Assembly (NCBI RefSeq): GCF_900142255.1
Contig: NZ_FRAF01000018.1
Span: forward strand, 1 to 64,000
Origin: Alicyclobacillus tolerans
GTDB lineage: Bacteria; Bacillota; Bacilli; Alicyclobacillales; Alicyclobacillaceae
Reading direction: 5' to 3'
Length of the DNA: 64,000 bases
Below the pieces are notes generated by a model. The model did not search any database, was not told the DNA's origin, and saw only the letters and a program-made list of their open reading frames with translations. Each line of letters begins with the position of its first letter. Position 1 is the stretch's first letter. Shown piece by piece: positions 27,730-36,291 of this stretch. The position numbers were made by a program, and so were the translations under genes.

Positions 27730-28719
27730 TTACGCTCTGCGCGGCAGAAACCCAATTTGTTCTTTGACCTGCTCCAGTGTCACAGAAGCCAGTTTCTCAG
27801 CTTTTTCAGCCCCATCTGCAAGTGTCTTTTCTAAATCTGGAGATTCGAGCCATTCGTGATAGCGTTGCTGAATGGGTTCAAACACGGATACAACCGCATC
27901 AGCGATAGCTTGTTTAAAAGGCCCATACCCTTGACCTGCAAACTCTTCCTCTACTTCTTGCAGACTCTTTCCCGTACAAAGCGCGTAAATCGTCATCAAA
28001 TTGGATACTGCTGGTTTTTCTTCTTCATTGTATCGGACCTCGCGTCCCGAGTCTGTGACAGCGCGACTAATTTTTTTCCGTAGGACTTCTGGCGGATCGA
28101 GCAAATAGAGCGTTGCATTGGGACTTTCATCACTCTTGCTCATTTTTTTCAAAGGATTTTCCAAACTCATAATTCTTCCACCCATTTTAGGGATCATTGC
28201 CTCAGGAACGATAAACGTTTCTCCATAACGACGGTTGAAACGAATGGCTACATCGCGAGTCAGTTCAAGATGTTGTTTTTGATCTTCGCCAACAGGGACA
28301 AGAGTGGTTTGATACAGCAAAATATCAGCAGCCATCAATGCCGGGTAAGTGAATAGACCTGCTGTAACTACATCTTTTTGTTCTGATTTATCTTTGAACT
28401 GCGTCATGCGTCCAAGTTCGCCATAATAAATCATGCACTGCAAAAGCCACCCCAGTTCAGCATGAGCAGGCACATGTGATTGAACAAACAAGATTGCCTT
28501 TTGTGGATCAATGCCACACGCCAAATACAAAGCGGCCAATTCGCGCGTTCTCTGATAGAGTTGCTGTGGATCTTGCGGCACAGTAATTGCATGCATATCT
28601 ACAACACAGAAGAGACATTCAGCTGTATGTTGCAATTGGACAAAATTGCGTATAGCGCCTAGGTAATTTCCTATGGTAATGGTTCCTGACGGCTGAATGC
28701 CGGAAAACACTCTTTGCAT
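27730..28719 (-). CDS. trpS: Tryptophan-tRNA ligase
   Basis: 329 residues, class I synthetase. The HIGH-type motif is TITIGNYLG (about residues 13-21), preceded by GIQPSG, and KMSKS is present as KKMSKSDESPNATLYLLD. It charges tRNA-Trp. AAGGAGGAAG precedes ATG 28719. No T-box or trp leader is visible upstream; the gap to the dehydrogenase gene is only 18 bases, so it probably shares a transcript with it. Confidence 0.96.
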   Translation of the reverse strand: MQRVFSGIQPSGTITIGNYLGAIRNFVQLQHTAECLFCVVDMHAITVPQDPQQLYQRTRELAALYLACGIDPQKAILFVQSHVPAHAELGWLLQCMIYYGELGRMTQFKDKSEQKDVVTAGLFTYPALMAADILLYQTTLVPVGEDQKQHLELTRDVAIRFNRRYGETFIVPEAMIPKMGGRIMSLENPLKKMSKSDESPNATLYLLDPPEVLRKKISRAVTDSGREVRYNEEEKPAVSNLMTIYALCTGKSLQEVEEEFAGQGYGPFKQAIADAVVSVFEPIQQRYHEWLESPDLEKTLADGAEKAEKLASVTLEQVKEQIGFLPRRA

Positions 28720-28737
28720 GAATTCTTCCTCCTTGCC

Positions 28738-29646
28738 CTACAAACCTAAGTTGAAAGATGAATCCTTCGCGCCAGTATACCCTGATTGCCTTAAAAGTTC
28801 CATCATAACAGCTGCCAAATCGTCTTCCGCAAAACCATTGTGCATCGCTGACGTATAGCTCGCGAAAGCTGCTGACGTGGCCGGAAGTACTGCTTCTCTC
28901 TCAGTCGCTGCCTGGAGAATCAAATTCAAGTCTTTACGCATGTACTTCAGTGCAAATGCTGGTGGAAAAGATTCATCAATCAACATCTGCTTTTTAACCC
29001 CAAGAAAAGGTGATGCAACAGACGACTGGGAAAGCATATCGAGAACATTGGAACGAGACAAGCCTAACGTTTCTGCAAGGACAAGCGCTTCAGAGATTCC
29101 TTGCATCGTCAAGGCAAGAAGTAGATTGACAACCAATTTTGCTTTGGCGCCGTTACCGCCAGGTCCGAAATAAAATTGCGCCTGACTCATAGCCGCCAGA
29201 ATCGGACGCGTGATTTCATACGTTTCCAACGGACCGCCTGCCAAGACGAGTAACTTCGCTTCTTTGGCTGCACCTGCACTTCCTGAAACGGGGGCATCCA
29301 GCATCGCAATGCCTAATTGGTTCATATGTTTCTGCACTTCCAGAGCTGTTCCCGGCGAAACGGTACTCATATCAATAGCCACAAAAGAATGTTTCGCGTT
29401 CTCGGCCACACCACCATTTCCTAAATAGACTTCTCGTACGGCGCTGTCATCAGAAAGCATGCTGATAACTACATCTTGGTTACGTACGGCTTCAGCTATA
29501 TTCTGAGCCTGTTTTCCGCCCATTTGCAGCAAGGGTTGAACTTTTTCAGGAGATCGATTATATGCTGTAACACTATATCCTGCACGTAGCAAGTTTTCCG
29601 CCATGGGCAAGCCCATAGTTCCTGTGCCGAGAAATCCAATTCTCAT
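28738..29646 (-). CDS. NAD(P)-dependent beta-hydroxyacid dehydrogenase
   Basis: 302 residues. N-terminal Rossmann motif MRIGFLGTGTMGLPMAENLL, the DAPVSGSAGAAKEAKL substrate motif and the catalytic Lys block GNGAKAKLVVNLLLA at about 170. The C-terminal half is all-helical. This is the 3-hydroxyisobutyrate/tartronate-semialdehyde/GLYR family; the exact substrate is not predictable. ATG 29646 is chosen because the Rossmann strand starts there and GGTGGG precedes it; the frame is open 31 residues more without family similarity. Confidence 0.88.
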   Translation of the reverse strand: MRIGFLGTGTMGLPMAENLLRAGYSVTAYNRSPEKVQPLLQMGGKQAQNIAEAVRNQDVVISMLSDDSAVREVYLGNGGVAENAKHSFVAIDMSTVSPGTALEVQKHMNQLGIAMLDAPVSGSAGAAKEAKLLVLAGGPLETYEITRPILAAMSQAQFYFGPGGNGAKAKLVVNLLLALTMQGISEALVLAETLGLSRSNVLDMLSQSSVASPFLGVKKQMLIDESFPPAFALKYMRKDLNLILQAATEREAVLPATSAAFASYTSAMHNGFAEDDLAAVMMELLRQSGYTGAKDSSFNLGL

Positions 29647-29836
29647 TATTTTCCACCCACCATAGAGATTGATGTTCACCACTCTCATCAGTATAGCTCT
29701 TTTCAGCTTCTTACCAAGCGCACAGTGAGCCAGTCGCATTACGAATCAAAATTTGTCACAATAGAATTCAGAGAACTTACGGAATCGATGATTTGATGAC
29801 AAAATCCTTGAACTTTCTAGTCAGTGAGGTGAGCAT

Positions 29837-30397
29837 GTGGGCAGAAAACGTCATGCAGAGGGGAGATGTCCTCGTTGCAACGGATTATTTACCATATCCA
29901 GTATGGAGAGTCATAACGGGGCCTGCCCTCATTGCGGACACCAACTGAACGAGGGTAGCGTGGTACGTGTATTAGATGGTTCGGGTGCCCTGCTCACTCC
30001 CTGTACCAAAGAGCGAGCACAGGAAGAAGTACGCTACGGAAATGCGTTTTGGGTCAATGAAAGAACAATTCGCCTGCGTTTTTCCGCTATGAGCAAAAAG
30101 AAATATCGAGAAACGGTTCTGCGCCGCGACAGTGGCCGTTGCGTATGGTGCGGAGCACCTGCCACAACAATGGATCACATCATTCCTGAGTCTAAAGGTG
30201 GGCGATTTCATCCCAAAAATTTGATGTGTGCCTGTTTAGCGTGCAACCAAGAGAGAAAAAATATGGACATTCCAGAATTTCTGGCTCATTGTGAGGCTAC
30301 TGGGCAAACCGTTCGGCGCAAACATATTCTCGCACTTTATCGAGAGGCAGTTAGGTTTCAATATCATGGTGAAAATTCAAACGAACGTAACAGATAG
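29837..30397 (+). CDS. HNH endonuclease-type protein with N-terminal zinc ribbon
   Basis: 186 residues. Residues 11-34 form a four-cysteine zinc ribbon (CPRC...CPHC). A linker follows, then an HNH domain at about residues 98-143: CVWCG, the metal/catalytic TMDHIIPESKGG, then NLMCACLACNQERKN. The domain resembles stand-alone HNH nucleases of unknown role found in Bacilli and phages. Start GTG 29837 with GAGGTGAG upstream; the overlapping ATG is out of frame. It is followed by the ZTP riboswitch of folD, with no operon link. Confidence 0.82.
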   Translation: MGRKRHAEGRCPRCNGLFTISSMESHNGACPHCGHQLNEGSVVRVLDGSGALLTPCTKERAQEEVRYGNAFWVNERTIRLRFSAMSKKKYRETVLRRDSGRCVWCGAPATTMDHIIPESKGGRFHPKNLMCACLACNQERKNMDIPEFLAHCEATGQTVRRKHILALYREAVRFQYHGENSNERNR

Positions 30398-30400
30398 AAG

Positions 30401-30428
30401 TTGACAAACAGTTGCACGAAAGTACTCC
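30401..30428 (+). promoter_or_regulatory. Candidate promoter of the ZTP riboswitch-folD transcript
   Basis: TTGACA (30401-30406), 16-base spacer, TACTCC (30423-30428; weak -10), about 40 bases upstream of the riboswitch P1 stem. Confidence 0.5.
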
Positions 30429-30465
30429 ATCGCGTTAGACTTACACTGTTACAGTGAATGAAACA

Positions 30466-30550
30466 GGCTGCGCGCAGAACTGGCGGATAACGTGGAAAAC
30501 CACGGGGGACTGCGCACGATTGCTGCCTTTTGCCGACCGCCTGGGCAACG
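30466..30550 (+). ncRNA. ZTP riboswitch (pfl motif)
   Basis: P1 pairs GCGCAG with CTGCGC around AACTGGCGG and a small hairpin (CGTGG/CCACG, followed by GGGG). A linker then leads to the highly conserved GCCGACCGCCTGGGC, the hallmark of pfl RNAs. These bind ZTP/ZMP, the alarmone of 10-formyl-tetrahydrofolate shortage, and switch on folate genes. Its presence before folD is the classical context. Confidence 0.92.
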
Positions 30551-30588
30551 TCTCGAAAAACAAAGACGGCGCCCAGACGGTTTTTTTT
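30537..30588 (+). terminator. Riboswitch-controlled terminator before folD
   Basis: CCG-CTGGGC (30537-30546) pairs with GCCCAG-CGG (30571-30580), with an inner CGTCT/AGACG stem, then T8. The 5' arm is the riboswitch core itself, so ligand binding and termination exclude each other: ZTP turns the gene on. Confidence 0.9.
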
Positions 30589-30628
30589 CGTCATTGGGAC
30601 AGCCTATGCAAAGGAGGTTGATGATCTC

Positions 30629-31495
30629 ATGGCCCACTTGCTCTATGGCAAACCAGTGGCAGATCAAATGAAGCAACAAATTAGAGAGCAGGTGAATTCC
30701 CTCTCTCATCGACATATACAGGTAAAAATGGTGGCTGCTTTAGTCGAAGGAGACGCCGCATCTCTCTGTTACGCTCGTTCTAAAGTCCGCATGGCAGAGA
30801 AGCTCGGCATTGAATGCATGTTGCATATCTTTCCCGCACGCGTTACGGAACAACGCGTCATAGAACAGATTCATGCATGGAATCAAGATCATACCATTCA
30901 TGGCATCATTCTTGAGTTACCGCTCCCTCATCATTTAGAATCATGGAGAATTTTACAGGAGATCGATCCGTTTAAGGATATTGACGGTTTGACAGAAAAA
31001 AACGCACTAGCCAATATGCTCGGTACACCAGGGATTTACCCAGCTACTCCTCTCGCTTGTTTGAAAATGCTCGATCATTACGGAGTTCCATTGCGTAAAC
31101 GAAACGTTACGTTAGTTGGATGTGGGAGAACGGTCGGTATGCCTCTTTTACATCAACTCATTCGCCGAGGAGCTACTGTAACCGCTTGTCATGCAGAAAC
31201 ACGAGATATTGGCGAGCACTTGCAACGCGCTGAAATTGCCTTTGTTGCAGTCGGGAAGGCAGGTCTAATTCAGCCCGAAATGTGTCATCCAGGACTTATT
31301 ATCATTGATGCAGGTATCAATCAGGATAAAAACGGGCAAATCGCAGGCGATACCGCGCCGGAAGTGGCAGAAGTGGTTCATGCCCTCACTCCCACTCCCG
31401 GAGGAGTAGGCAGCGTAACTACAATGCAAATATTCGCGAATTTATTAGAAGCTGTTGAGTATCAATATTCGTTGATGGTACATCCTACTTCATGA
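30629..31495 (+). CDS. folD: Methylenetetrahydrofolate dehydrogenase / cyclohydrolase
   Basis: 288 residues. Family motifs: catalytic Tyr/Lys region ASLCYARSKVRMAEKLGI, GIILELPLPHH, PFKDIDGLTEKN, the NADP loop VGCGRTVGMPLLHQLIRRGATVT and the C-terminal TPGGVGSVTTMQ (most family members have GVGPMT). It makes 5,10-methenyl- and 10-formyl-THF for purine synthesis. AAGGAGG lies upstream of ATG 30629. Controlled by the ZTP riboswitch; single gene ending at a terminator. Confidence 0.95.
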   Translation: MAHLLYGKPVADQMKQQIREQVNSLSHRHIQVKMVAALVEGDAASLCYARSKVRMAEKLGIECMLHIFPARVTEQRVIEQIHAWNQDHTIHGIILELPLPHHLESWRILQEIDPFKDIDGLTEKNALANMLGTPGIYPATPLACLKMLDHYGVPLRKRNVTLVGCGRTVGMPLLHQLIRRGATVTACHAETRDIGEHLQRAEIAFVAVGKAGLIQPEMCHPGLIIIDAGINQDKNGQIAGDTAPEVAEVVHALTPTPGGVGSVTTMQIFANLLEAVEYQYSLMVHPTS

Positions 31496-31526
31496 GGATG
31501 GCCAAGCGCCATCCTCATGATTTTTA
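31490..31526 (+). terminator. Terminator of folD
   Basis: 13-bp perfect stem TCATGAGGATGGC / GCCATCCTCATGA, whose 5' arm includes the folD stop codon, followed by TTTTTATTT. Confidence 0.9.
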
Positions 31527-31548
31527 TTTACCCATCCGCTGAACTATT

Positions 31549-33303
31549 TTACAGCACTTGCGCTCGACCACGATAAATCAAACCTCGAACCGGATCGACC
31601 GTAACCAATGCACCATCTTCCACACGCTCCGTGGCTTCCGAAGCTCCGACTACTACTGGCTTGCCGAGGGATATGGCCACAACTGCAGCGTGAGAAGTCA
31701 ATCCACCTTCTTCAACAATCATTCCTCCAGCTCTCTCAATCGCAGGCATAATGTCAGCATCGGTGCAATTCGTGACAAGAATATCTCCTTCTTGAACACG
31801 TTCCAGAATATCTTGATTTTTCTTAGACACTACTGCACGTCCACTCACAGCATGTTGTCCAATTCCCTTACCACGAACTAAAATTTCTCCTATAGTGTGC
31901 ACTTTTAGTAAATTGGTGGTTCCACGGATACCGACAGGAACACCTGCCAGAATAATCACCATATCTCCATGCTGCACATAACCTGCATCGAGAGCACCTT
32001 CTACTGCGGTTTCCAGTACATCGTCTGTCGTGGAAGCCATAGGTACCACAACTGGACAGACACCCCAGGAAAGCATTAAACGACGTGCCACCCTCGCATC
32101 CGGAGTTGCAGCTACAATGGTCTTAAGCGGACGATGTTTGGCAATATGTCGCGCTGTATGTCCGGAAGTCGTTGCGGTGACAATAGCAGCCACATCCAAT
32201 TCGGAAGCCATTTCTTTAGCCGCATGAGAAATCGCATCCGGCACCTTCCGTTCAACTTCCGTATGATGATGATAGACCACTTCACGCTTTAAAATGGCCT
32301 CTTCAGCACGCTCAGCAATCTGCGCCATGGTTTGCACCGATTCCAGGGGATAGCGGCCTGCAGCCGTTTCGCCCGAGAGCATGATAGCATCTGTGCCATC
32401 CAAAATAGCGTTGGCCACATCGCTGGCTTCCGCACGAGTTGGACGAGGATTACGCTGCATCGAATCGAGCATTTGCGTTGCAGTGATAACAGGTTTTCCC
32501 CACTGGTTACAAAGCGAGATAATGCGTTTTTGAGCCAGCGGCACATCTTCTGTCGCAATTTCTACACCAAGATCGCCACGGGCCACCATGACACCATCTG
32601 TAACTTCGACAATTTCATCCAACCGTTCGAGACCTTCCACCGTTTCAATCTTAGCAATAATATCTGCTTCGTAATGGCGTTCTTCGAGAATTCTGCGCAC
32701 TTCCAAAATATCTCCGGCTTTACGTACAAAGGAAGCAGCAAACATATCGACACCTTGGTCAATACCAAAGCGAATATCTGCCTTGTCCTTCTCAGTAACA
32801 CCAGGAATACGCAGTGTCACACCAGGTACATTAATTCCTTTATTGTCTTTCAGTATACCGCCATTGGTTACTATGCAGACAATGTCCTGACCTTTGACTT
32901 CAACCACTTTCAACCCAATCAAGCCATCATCAATACGAATAGGAGCCCCTGGATAGACGTCTTCCACAAGTCCTTCATAGGAAATCCATACGCGTTCTGC
33001 CGTTCCCTCTGCAAGAGGCTGGATGGTCAAGGTGACCAACTTTCCGTCAAGCAGTTCAACTTGTCCACCCGCAATTTTCCCTGTCCGAATCTTCGGACCT
33101 TTGACATCCAACAAAATGGCTACATGCTTACCTACATCCGCAGCCGCTTCACGAATACGACGGATACGCTCAGCATGCTCCTCATAGGAACCATGGGAGA
33201 AATTGAGACGGGCAACGTCCATGCCTGCGCGCATCAATTGACGCAGGATTTCGGGTGATTCACTGGCAGGCCCAATGGTACAAACGATTTTGGTTTTTCG
33301 CAT
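31549..33303 (-). CDS. pyk: Pyruvate kinase with C-terminal phosphohistidine-like domain
   Basis: 584 residues, the long Bacilli form. The barrel carries KIVCTIGPASES, LLDVKGPKIRTGKI, VMVARGDLGVEI and ITATQMLDSM. The C-domain is followed by the extra PEP-utiliser mobile domain (about 475-580, DIMPAIERAGGMIVEEGGLTSHAAVV) with the TSHAA motif. It converts PEP and ADP to pyruvate and ATP. GGAAGG precedes ATG 33303. In Bacillus pfkA usually precedes pyk in one operon; here it does not. Confidence 0.96.
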   Translation of the reverse strand: MRKTKIVCTIGPASESPEILRQLMRAGMDVARLNFSHGSYEEHAERIRRIREAAADVGKHVAILLDVKGPKIRTGKIAGGQVELLDGKLVTLTIQPLAEGTAERVWISYEGLVEDVYPGAPIRIDDGLIGLKVVEVKGQDIVCIVTNGGILKDNKGINVPGVTLRIPGVTEKDKADIRFGIDQGVDMFAASFVRKAGDILEVRRILEERHYEADIIAKIETVEGLERLDEIVEVTDGVMVARGDLGVEIATEDVPLAQKRIISLCNQWGKPVITATQMLDSMQRNPRPTRAEASDVANAILDGTDAIMLSGETAAGRYPLESVQTMAQIAERAEEAILKREVVYHHHTEVERKVPDAISHAAKEMASELDVAAIVTATTSGHTARHIAKHRPLKTIVAATPDARVARRLMLSWGVCPVVVPMASTTDDVLETAVEGALDAGYVQHGDMVIILAGVPVGIRGTTNLLKVHTIGEILVRGKGIGQHAVSGRAVVSKKNQDILERVQEGDILVTNCTDADIMPAIERAGGMIVEEGGLTSHAAVVAISLGKPVVVGASEATERVEDGALVTVDPVRGLIYRGRAQVL

Positions 33304-33609
33304 GATTCACCGTTCCTTCCGAGGATATCGTTCCTCATCTTTGGCGATTTCAATCAGTTTCCATACACAAAGCAAAAGAAATCAAGAGACACAAAAGCAA
33401 TGCGCTGGACTTATTTTGTCATACATGGACATTTTTTGTCCCTAAATAGAGAAACAGTCTTATCCACTCAACGACGGCTGCTCTCTATGTACGCTCTTGG
33501 AGCACGCATTCTCCATGTAGTCTTTCTCATTTCCTATGACATTCACGCTGGGCAAACGGAATGCCCACCAGTCCGGTGGACATCGCCGCTTCCGTTCAAT
33601 CCAGTTCTG
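33304..33609. other. 306-base gap between accA and pyk, no gene
   Basis: Contains two small palindromes (GGACA/TGTCC around a T-run at about 33426-33440, and CCACC/GGTGG near 33567-33580 with flanking CGGAA/TTCCG). No ORF with a ribosome binding site is seen and pfkA, expected here, is absent. The second structure may end the acc transcript. Confidence 0.5.
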
Positions 33610-34563
33610 TTATTCCGAGAAAGATCCCATATCCCTGTACTTATGGTACCTCTCATCCAACAGTTGTTCAATAGGAATTTGCAAAAGTTCTTTCAATCCT
33701 GCTACTATTTTTTCTCCTACTTTAGAGATCATCCAATTTGGATCTTTCTGGGCACCGCCTCGTGGTTCTGGTATTAATTCATCAGCAATTCGCAAATCGA
33801 CTAAATCTTGCGCTGTAATGCGCATGACCTCAGCCGCTTTTTCGGCGTAAGTACTGTCGCGCCAGAGAATAGCAGCTGCTGATTCAGGAGCGATGACAGA
33901 GTACCAAGAATACTCTAAGGCATAAATTCGATCGGTCACGCCAATGCCGAGTGCTCCTCCGCTCGCACCTTCACCAGTGACCACACTGATGGTAGGTGTT
34001 TTGAGGCCGGCCATTGCCCGCAAATTGGTTGCAATAGCCTCACTTTGCCCCCGTTCTTCAGCAGAACTACCAGGATAAGCACCCATAGTATCGATAAAAA
34101 ATACCACTGGCCGACCAAATTTTTCTGCCTGACGCATAAGTCGCAACGCCTTGCGGTATCCTTCAGGATGCGCCATACCAAAATTTCGATAGAGATTCTC
34201 CTTGGTATCTCGACCACGTTGATGACCAATCCATGTGATAGGTTGTCCTTGCAACATGCCAATACCGCCAACTACAGCCGGATCGTCCCGAAAGTTGCGG
34301 TCACCATGCAACTCTACAAACGTCTCACAGATCCCACGCACATATTCCAAAGTGGTTGGGCGCCCCGATTGGCGAGCAATCTGCACTCGTTGCCAAGGAG
34401 TAAGATTACTGTATAGCGAATCCTCCAGTGATTGCAGACGCTGTTCAAGCGTGCGAATTTCATCAGACAAATCCACTTGATGGCCCTCCGCAAAAGAACG
34501 AAGTTCTTTAATTTTGCTTTCCAAATCGCGAATGGGTTGCTCGAAATCAAGTCCCGTTGCCAT
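33610..34563 (-). CDS. accA: Acetyl-CoA carboxylase carboxyltransferase, alpha subunit
   Basis: 317 residues. ARQSGRPTTLEYV, GQPITWIGHQRGRDTKEN, NFGMAHPEGYRKALRLM, IDTMGAYPGSSAEERGQSEAIA and VTGEGASGGALGIGVTDR are the standard alpha-subunit blocks; the glycines of the last bind CoA/biotin in the oxyanion hole. With AccD it transfers carboxyl from biotin to acetyl-CoA, starting fatty acid synthesis. Its start overlaps the accD end by 17 bases, so the subunits are coupled. Confidence 0.96.
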   Translation of the reverse strand: MATGLDFEQPIRDLESKIKELRSFAEGHQVDLSDEIRTLEQRLQSLEDSLYSNLTPWQRVQIARQSGRPTTLEYVRGICETFVELHGDRNFRDDPAVVGGIGMLQGQPITWIGHQRGRDTKENLYRNFGMAHPEGYRKALRLMRQAEKFGRPVVFFIDTMGAYPGSSAEERGQSEAIATNLRAMAGLKTPTISVVTGEGASGGALGIGVTDRIYALEYSWYSVIAPESAAAILWRDSTYAEKAAEVMRITAQDLVDLRIADELIPEPRGGAQKDPNWMISKVGEKIVAGLKELLQIPIEQLLDERYHKYRDMGSFSE

Positions 34564-35455
34564 GCTTCCACCCCTTCGCGCTATGGATTGTCAAAATATT
34601 GGCTAAAGTATGGACCAGTTCCTTACGATGTACAACTTCGTCAATCATGCCATGTTTGAGCATGAATTCCGCCGTTTGAAAATCGTCTGGCAACTTCTGT
34701 CGGATGGTCTGTTCAATCACGCGCCGCCCCGCAAAACCAAAGAGAGCTCGCGGCTCTGCCAGGATAATATCACCTAACGAGGCAAACGACGCACTTACGC
34801 CACCTGTAGTAGGATGCGTGATAACAGTGACAAAAAGAAGCTGTTCTTCATGCAAACGCTCCAACGCAACACTGGTTTTGGCCATTTGCATTAGCGACAA
34901 AATGCCCTCTTGCATGCGAGCACCGCCAGAAGCCGTAAAGAGTACCACTGGCAGGCGTTCCGCTAAAGCGCGTTCCATCATTCGTGTCAGCTTTTCTCCG
35001 ACCGCGGAACCCATGCTACCCATAATAAAACGCGAGTCCATCACGCCCATAGCGAGTGGAATCCCAGCAATGGTCCCGCGTCCTGTGACCACGCCTTCGC
35101 GCATGCCGGTCATCTCTTGTGCTTTGGCTAATTTTTTGTCGTAATCGGGAAAATGTAGTGGGTTGACTGAAGTCAACGAAGCATCCCACTCTTCAAAGCT
35201 GCCCTCGTCCAGCGTCAAACGGATACGGCGGTCAGCCCCAAGCGTGAAATGATAGTCACAATGAGGGCAGGTGAAATCATGCTTCTGCAGCTCCTTACCA
35301 AGCAACAAGGCGCCACAGCCGTCGCATTTCTCCACCAATCCTTTAGGAATATCTTTTTCAGGAACAGACTGACTTTTCTGATCTCGTTCTGACGATTTAA
35401 CAGCGCTAGGCAGCGTTGCATAATGCCGCTTCTTTACAAATAAATCTTTAAGCAC
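34547..35455 (-). CDS. accD: Acetyl-CoA carboxylase carboxyltransferase, beta subunit
   Basis: 302 residues. A four-Cys zinc ribbon lies at about residues 44-66 (CDGCG...CPHCD). The crotonase-fold part contains FIMGSMGSAVGEKLTR, FTASGGARMQEGILSLMQMAKT and TTGGVSASFASLGD. It forms the carboxyltransferase with AccA. Start GTG 35455, with GAGGTGACGGAGT just upstream. Transcribed ahead of accA. Confidence 0.96.
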   Translation of the reverse strand: MLKDLFVKKRHYATLPSAVKSSERDQKSQSVPEKDIPKGLVEKCDGCGALLLGKELQKHDFTCPHCDYHFTLGADRRIRLTLDEGSFEEWDASLTSVNPLHFPDYDKKLAKAQEMTGMREGVVTGRGTIAGIPLAMGVMDSRFIMGSMGSAVGEKLTRMMERALAERLPVVLFTASGGARMQEGILSLMQMAKTSVALERLHEEQLLFVTVITHPTTGGVSASFASLGDIILAEPRALFGFAGRRVIEQTIRQKLPDDFQTAEFMLKHGMIDEVVHRKELVHTLANILTIHSAKGWKHGNGT

Positions 35456-35470
35456 TCCGTCACCTCTGCA

Positions 35471-35665
35471 TCACAAAGAAGAGTGAAGGATATCATGAAG
35501 AACTTCCTTTACCTCTTCCAATTCCGTTTCAGGTATCAAAATTTCGTATTGTTGCTTGGCCATGTGGGCTGCACGAATTTTGGCGAGAAAACCTTCCTGA
35601 GTCAATTTTTCTTTCACCCATTCAGCCTGCTTGGCAGACTGGGCGATGTAAATTACAGTCCACAT
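35471..35665 (-). CDS. Small DUF2007-like protein upstream of accD
   Basis: 64 residues. The pattern MWTVIYIAQSAKQAEWVKEKL...EGFLAKIR...YEILIPETELEEVKEVL resembles the small alpha/beta DUF2007-type putative signal-transducing proteins, though with no cysteine motif. The gene ends 15 bases before accD and so is probably the first gene of the accDA transcript. The RBS (GGGG) is weak. The function is unknown; coding is supported by its alternating strand/helix pattern and position. Confidence 0.6.
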   Translation of the reverse strand: MWTVIYIAQSAKQAEWVKEKLTQEGFLAKIRAAHMAKQQYEILIPETELEEVKEVLHDILHSSL

Positions 35666-35768
35666 TCACAATCGCCCCATTTCTATCGCCCACGTTCCTC
35701 TTTTTGAAATTATGTTTAGTATACCATGCCTGTCTGCGGACGCCACACCTTGATTGTTATCAGTCATT

Positions 35769-36251
35769 TTATTCATCTTTATAAGAAGAAGCGTGATGCT
35801 GATGAGCAATTCGAGCTGCCGCAGCCGCTGCTACACTAGCCACGAGATCGTCCAAAAATACGTGAATTTCCGACGCGTGATTATTCAGGTACCCCAAAAT
35901 CCCAATTTTTGTTTTATCGAGATATCCAAAATTGGTCAAACCTATACTCCCGTAAACATTGGTCACACTGAGCGCAAGAATTTCATCGACGCCGTAAAGA
36001 GGCTCATCTTTTTCCATGATGCTTTGCAGCGGCTCTGGCAGCAATTTCTGCTCCGCCAGTTCATCAAGTGCTATTCCTGTATAGAGAGCGTGCTGCACTT
36101 CCCGCTTATCCAAGACACGATGAACACTCTCCAAACAATAGTCAAGCGTCAGGTCAGAATAGTACGGACGCTGTAACTCCAACACAATATGGGCAATATC
36201 GGTCAATTCCACATGGCGGCGCGACAGCCACTCCACGATTTGCTGTTTCAT
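35769..36251 (-). CDS. Phosphatidylglycerophosphatase A-family protein
   Basis: 160 residues. The sequence LTDIAHIVLELQRPYYSDLT, a helical middle and a C-terminal VFLDDLVASVAAAAAARI match the short soluble PgpA/YutG family of Bacilli, in which the DD pair is part of the metal site. It may dephosphorylate phosphatidylglycerophosphate, but this has not been shown for the soluble type. AAGGAGACG precedes ATG 36251. It follows dnaE by 40 bases and could share its transcript. Confidence 0.8.
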   Translation of the reverse strand: MKQQIVEWLSRRHVELTDIAHIVLELQRPYYSDLTLDYCLESVHRVLDKREVQHALYTGIALDELAEQKLLPEPLQSIMEKDEPLYGVDEILALSVTNVYGSIGLTNFGYLDKTKIGILGYLNNHASEIHVFLDDLVASVAAAAAARIAHQHHASSYKDE

Positions 36252-36291
36252 GTTACACGTCTCCTTTACTCATGCTTTCTCCTAAACCTAC

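Noticed and set aside
32332-33258. 308-codon plus-strand ORF opposite pyk
   Set aside because: It is the antisense reading of a strongly conserved gene and shows no recognisable domain.
35701-35760. Possible FapR operator upstream of the acc genes
   Set aside because: Only one half-site-like sequence (TTTAGTATAC) is seen; the second half does not fit.
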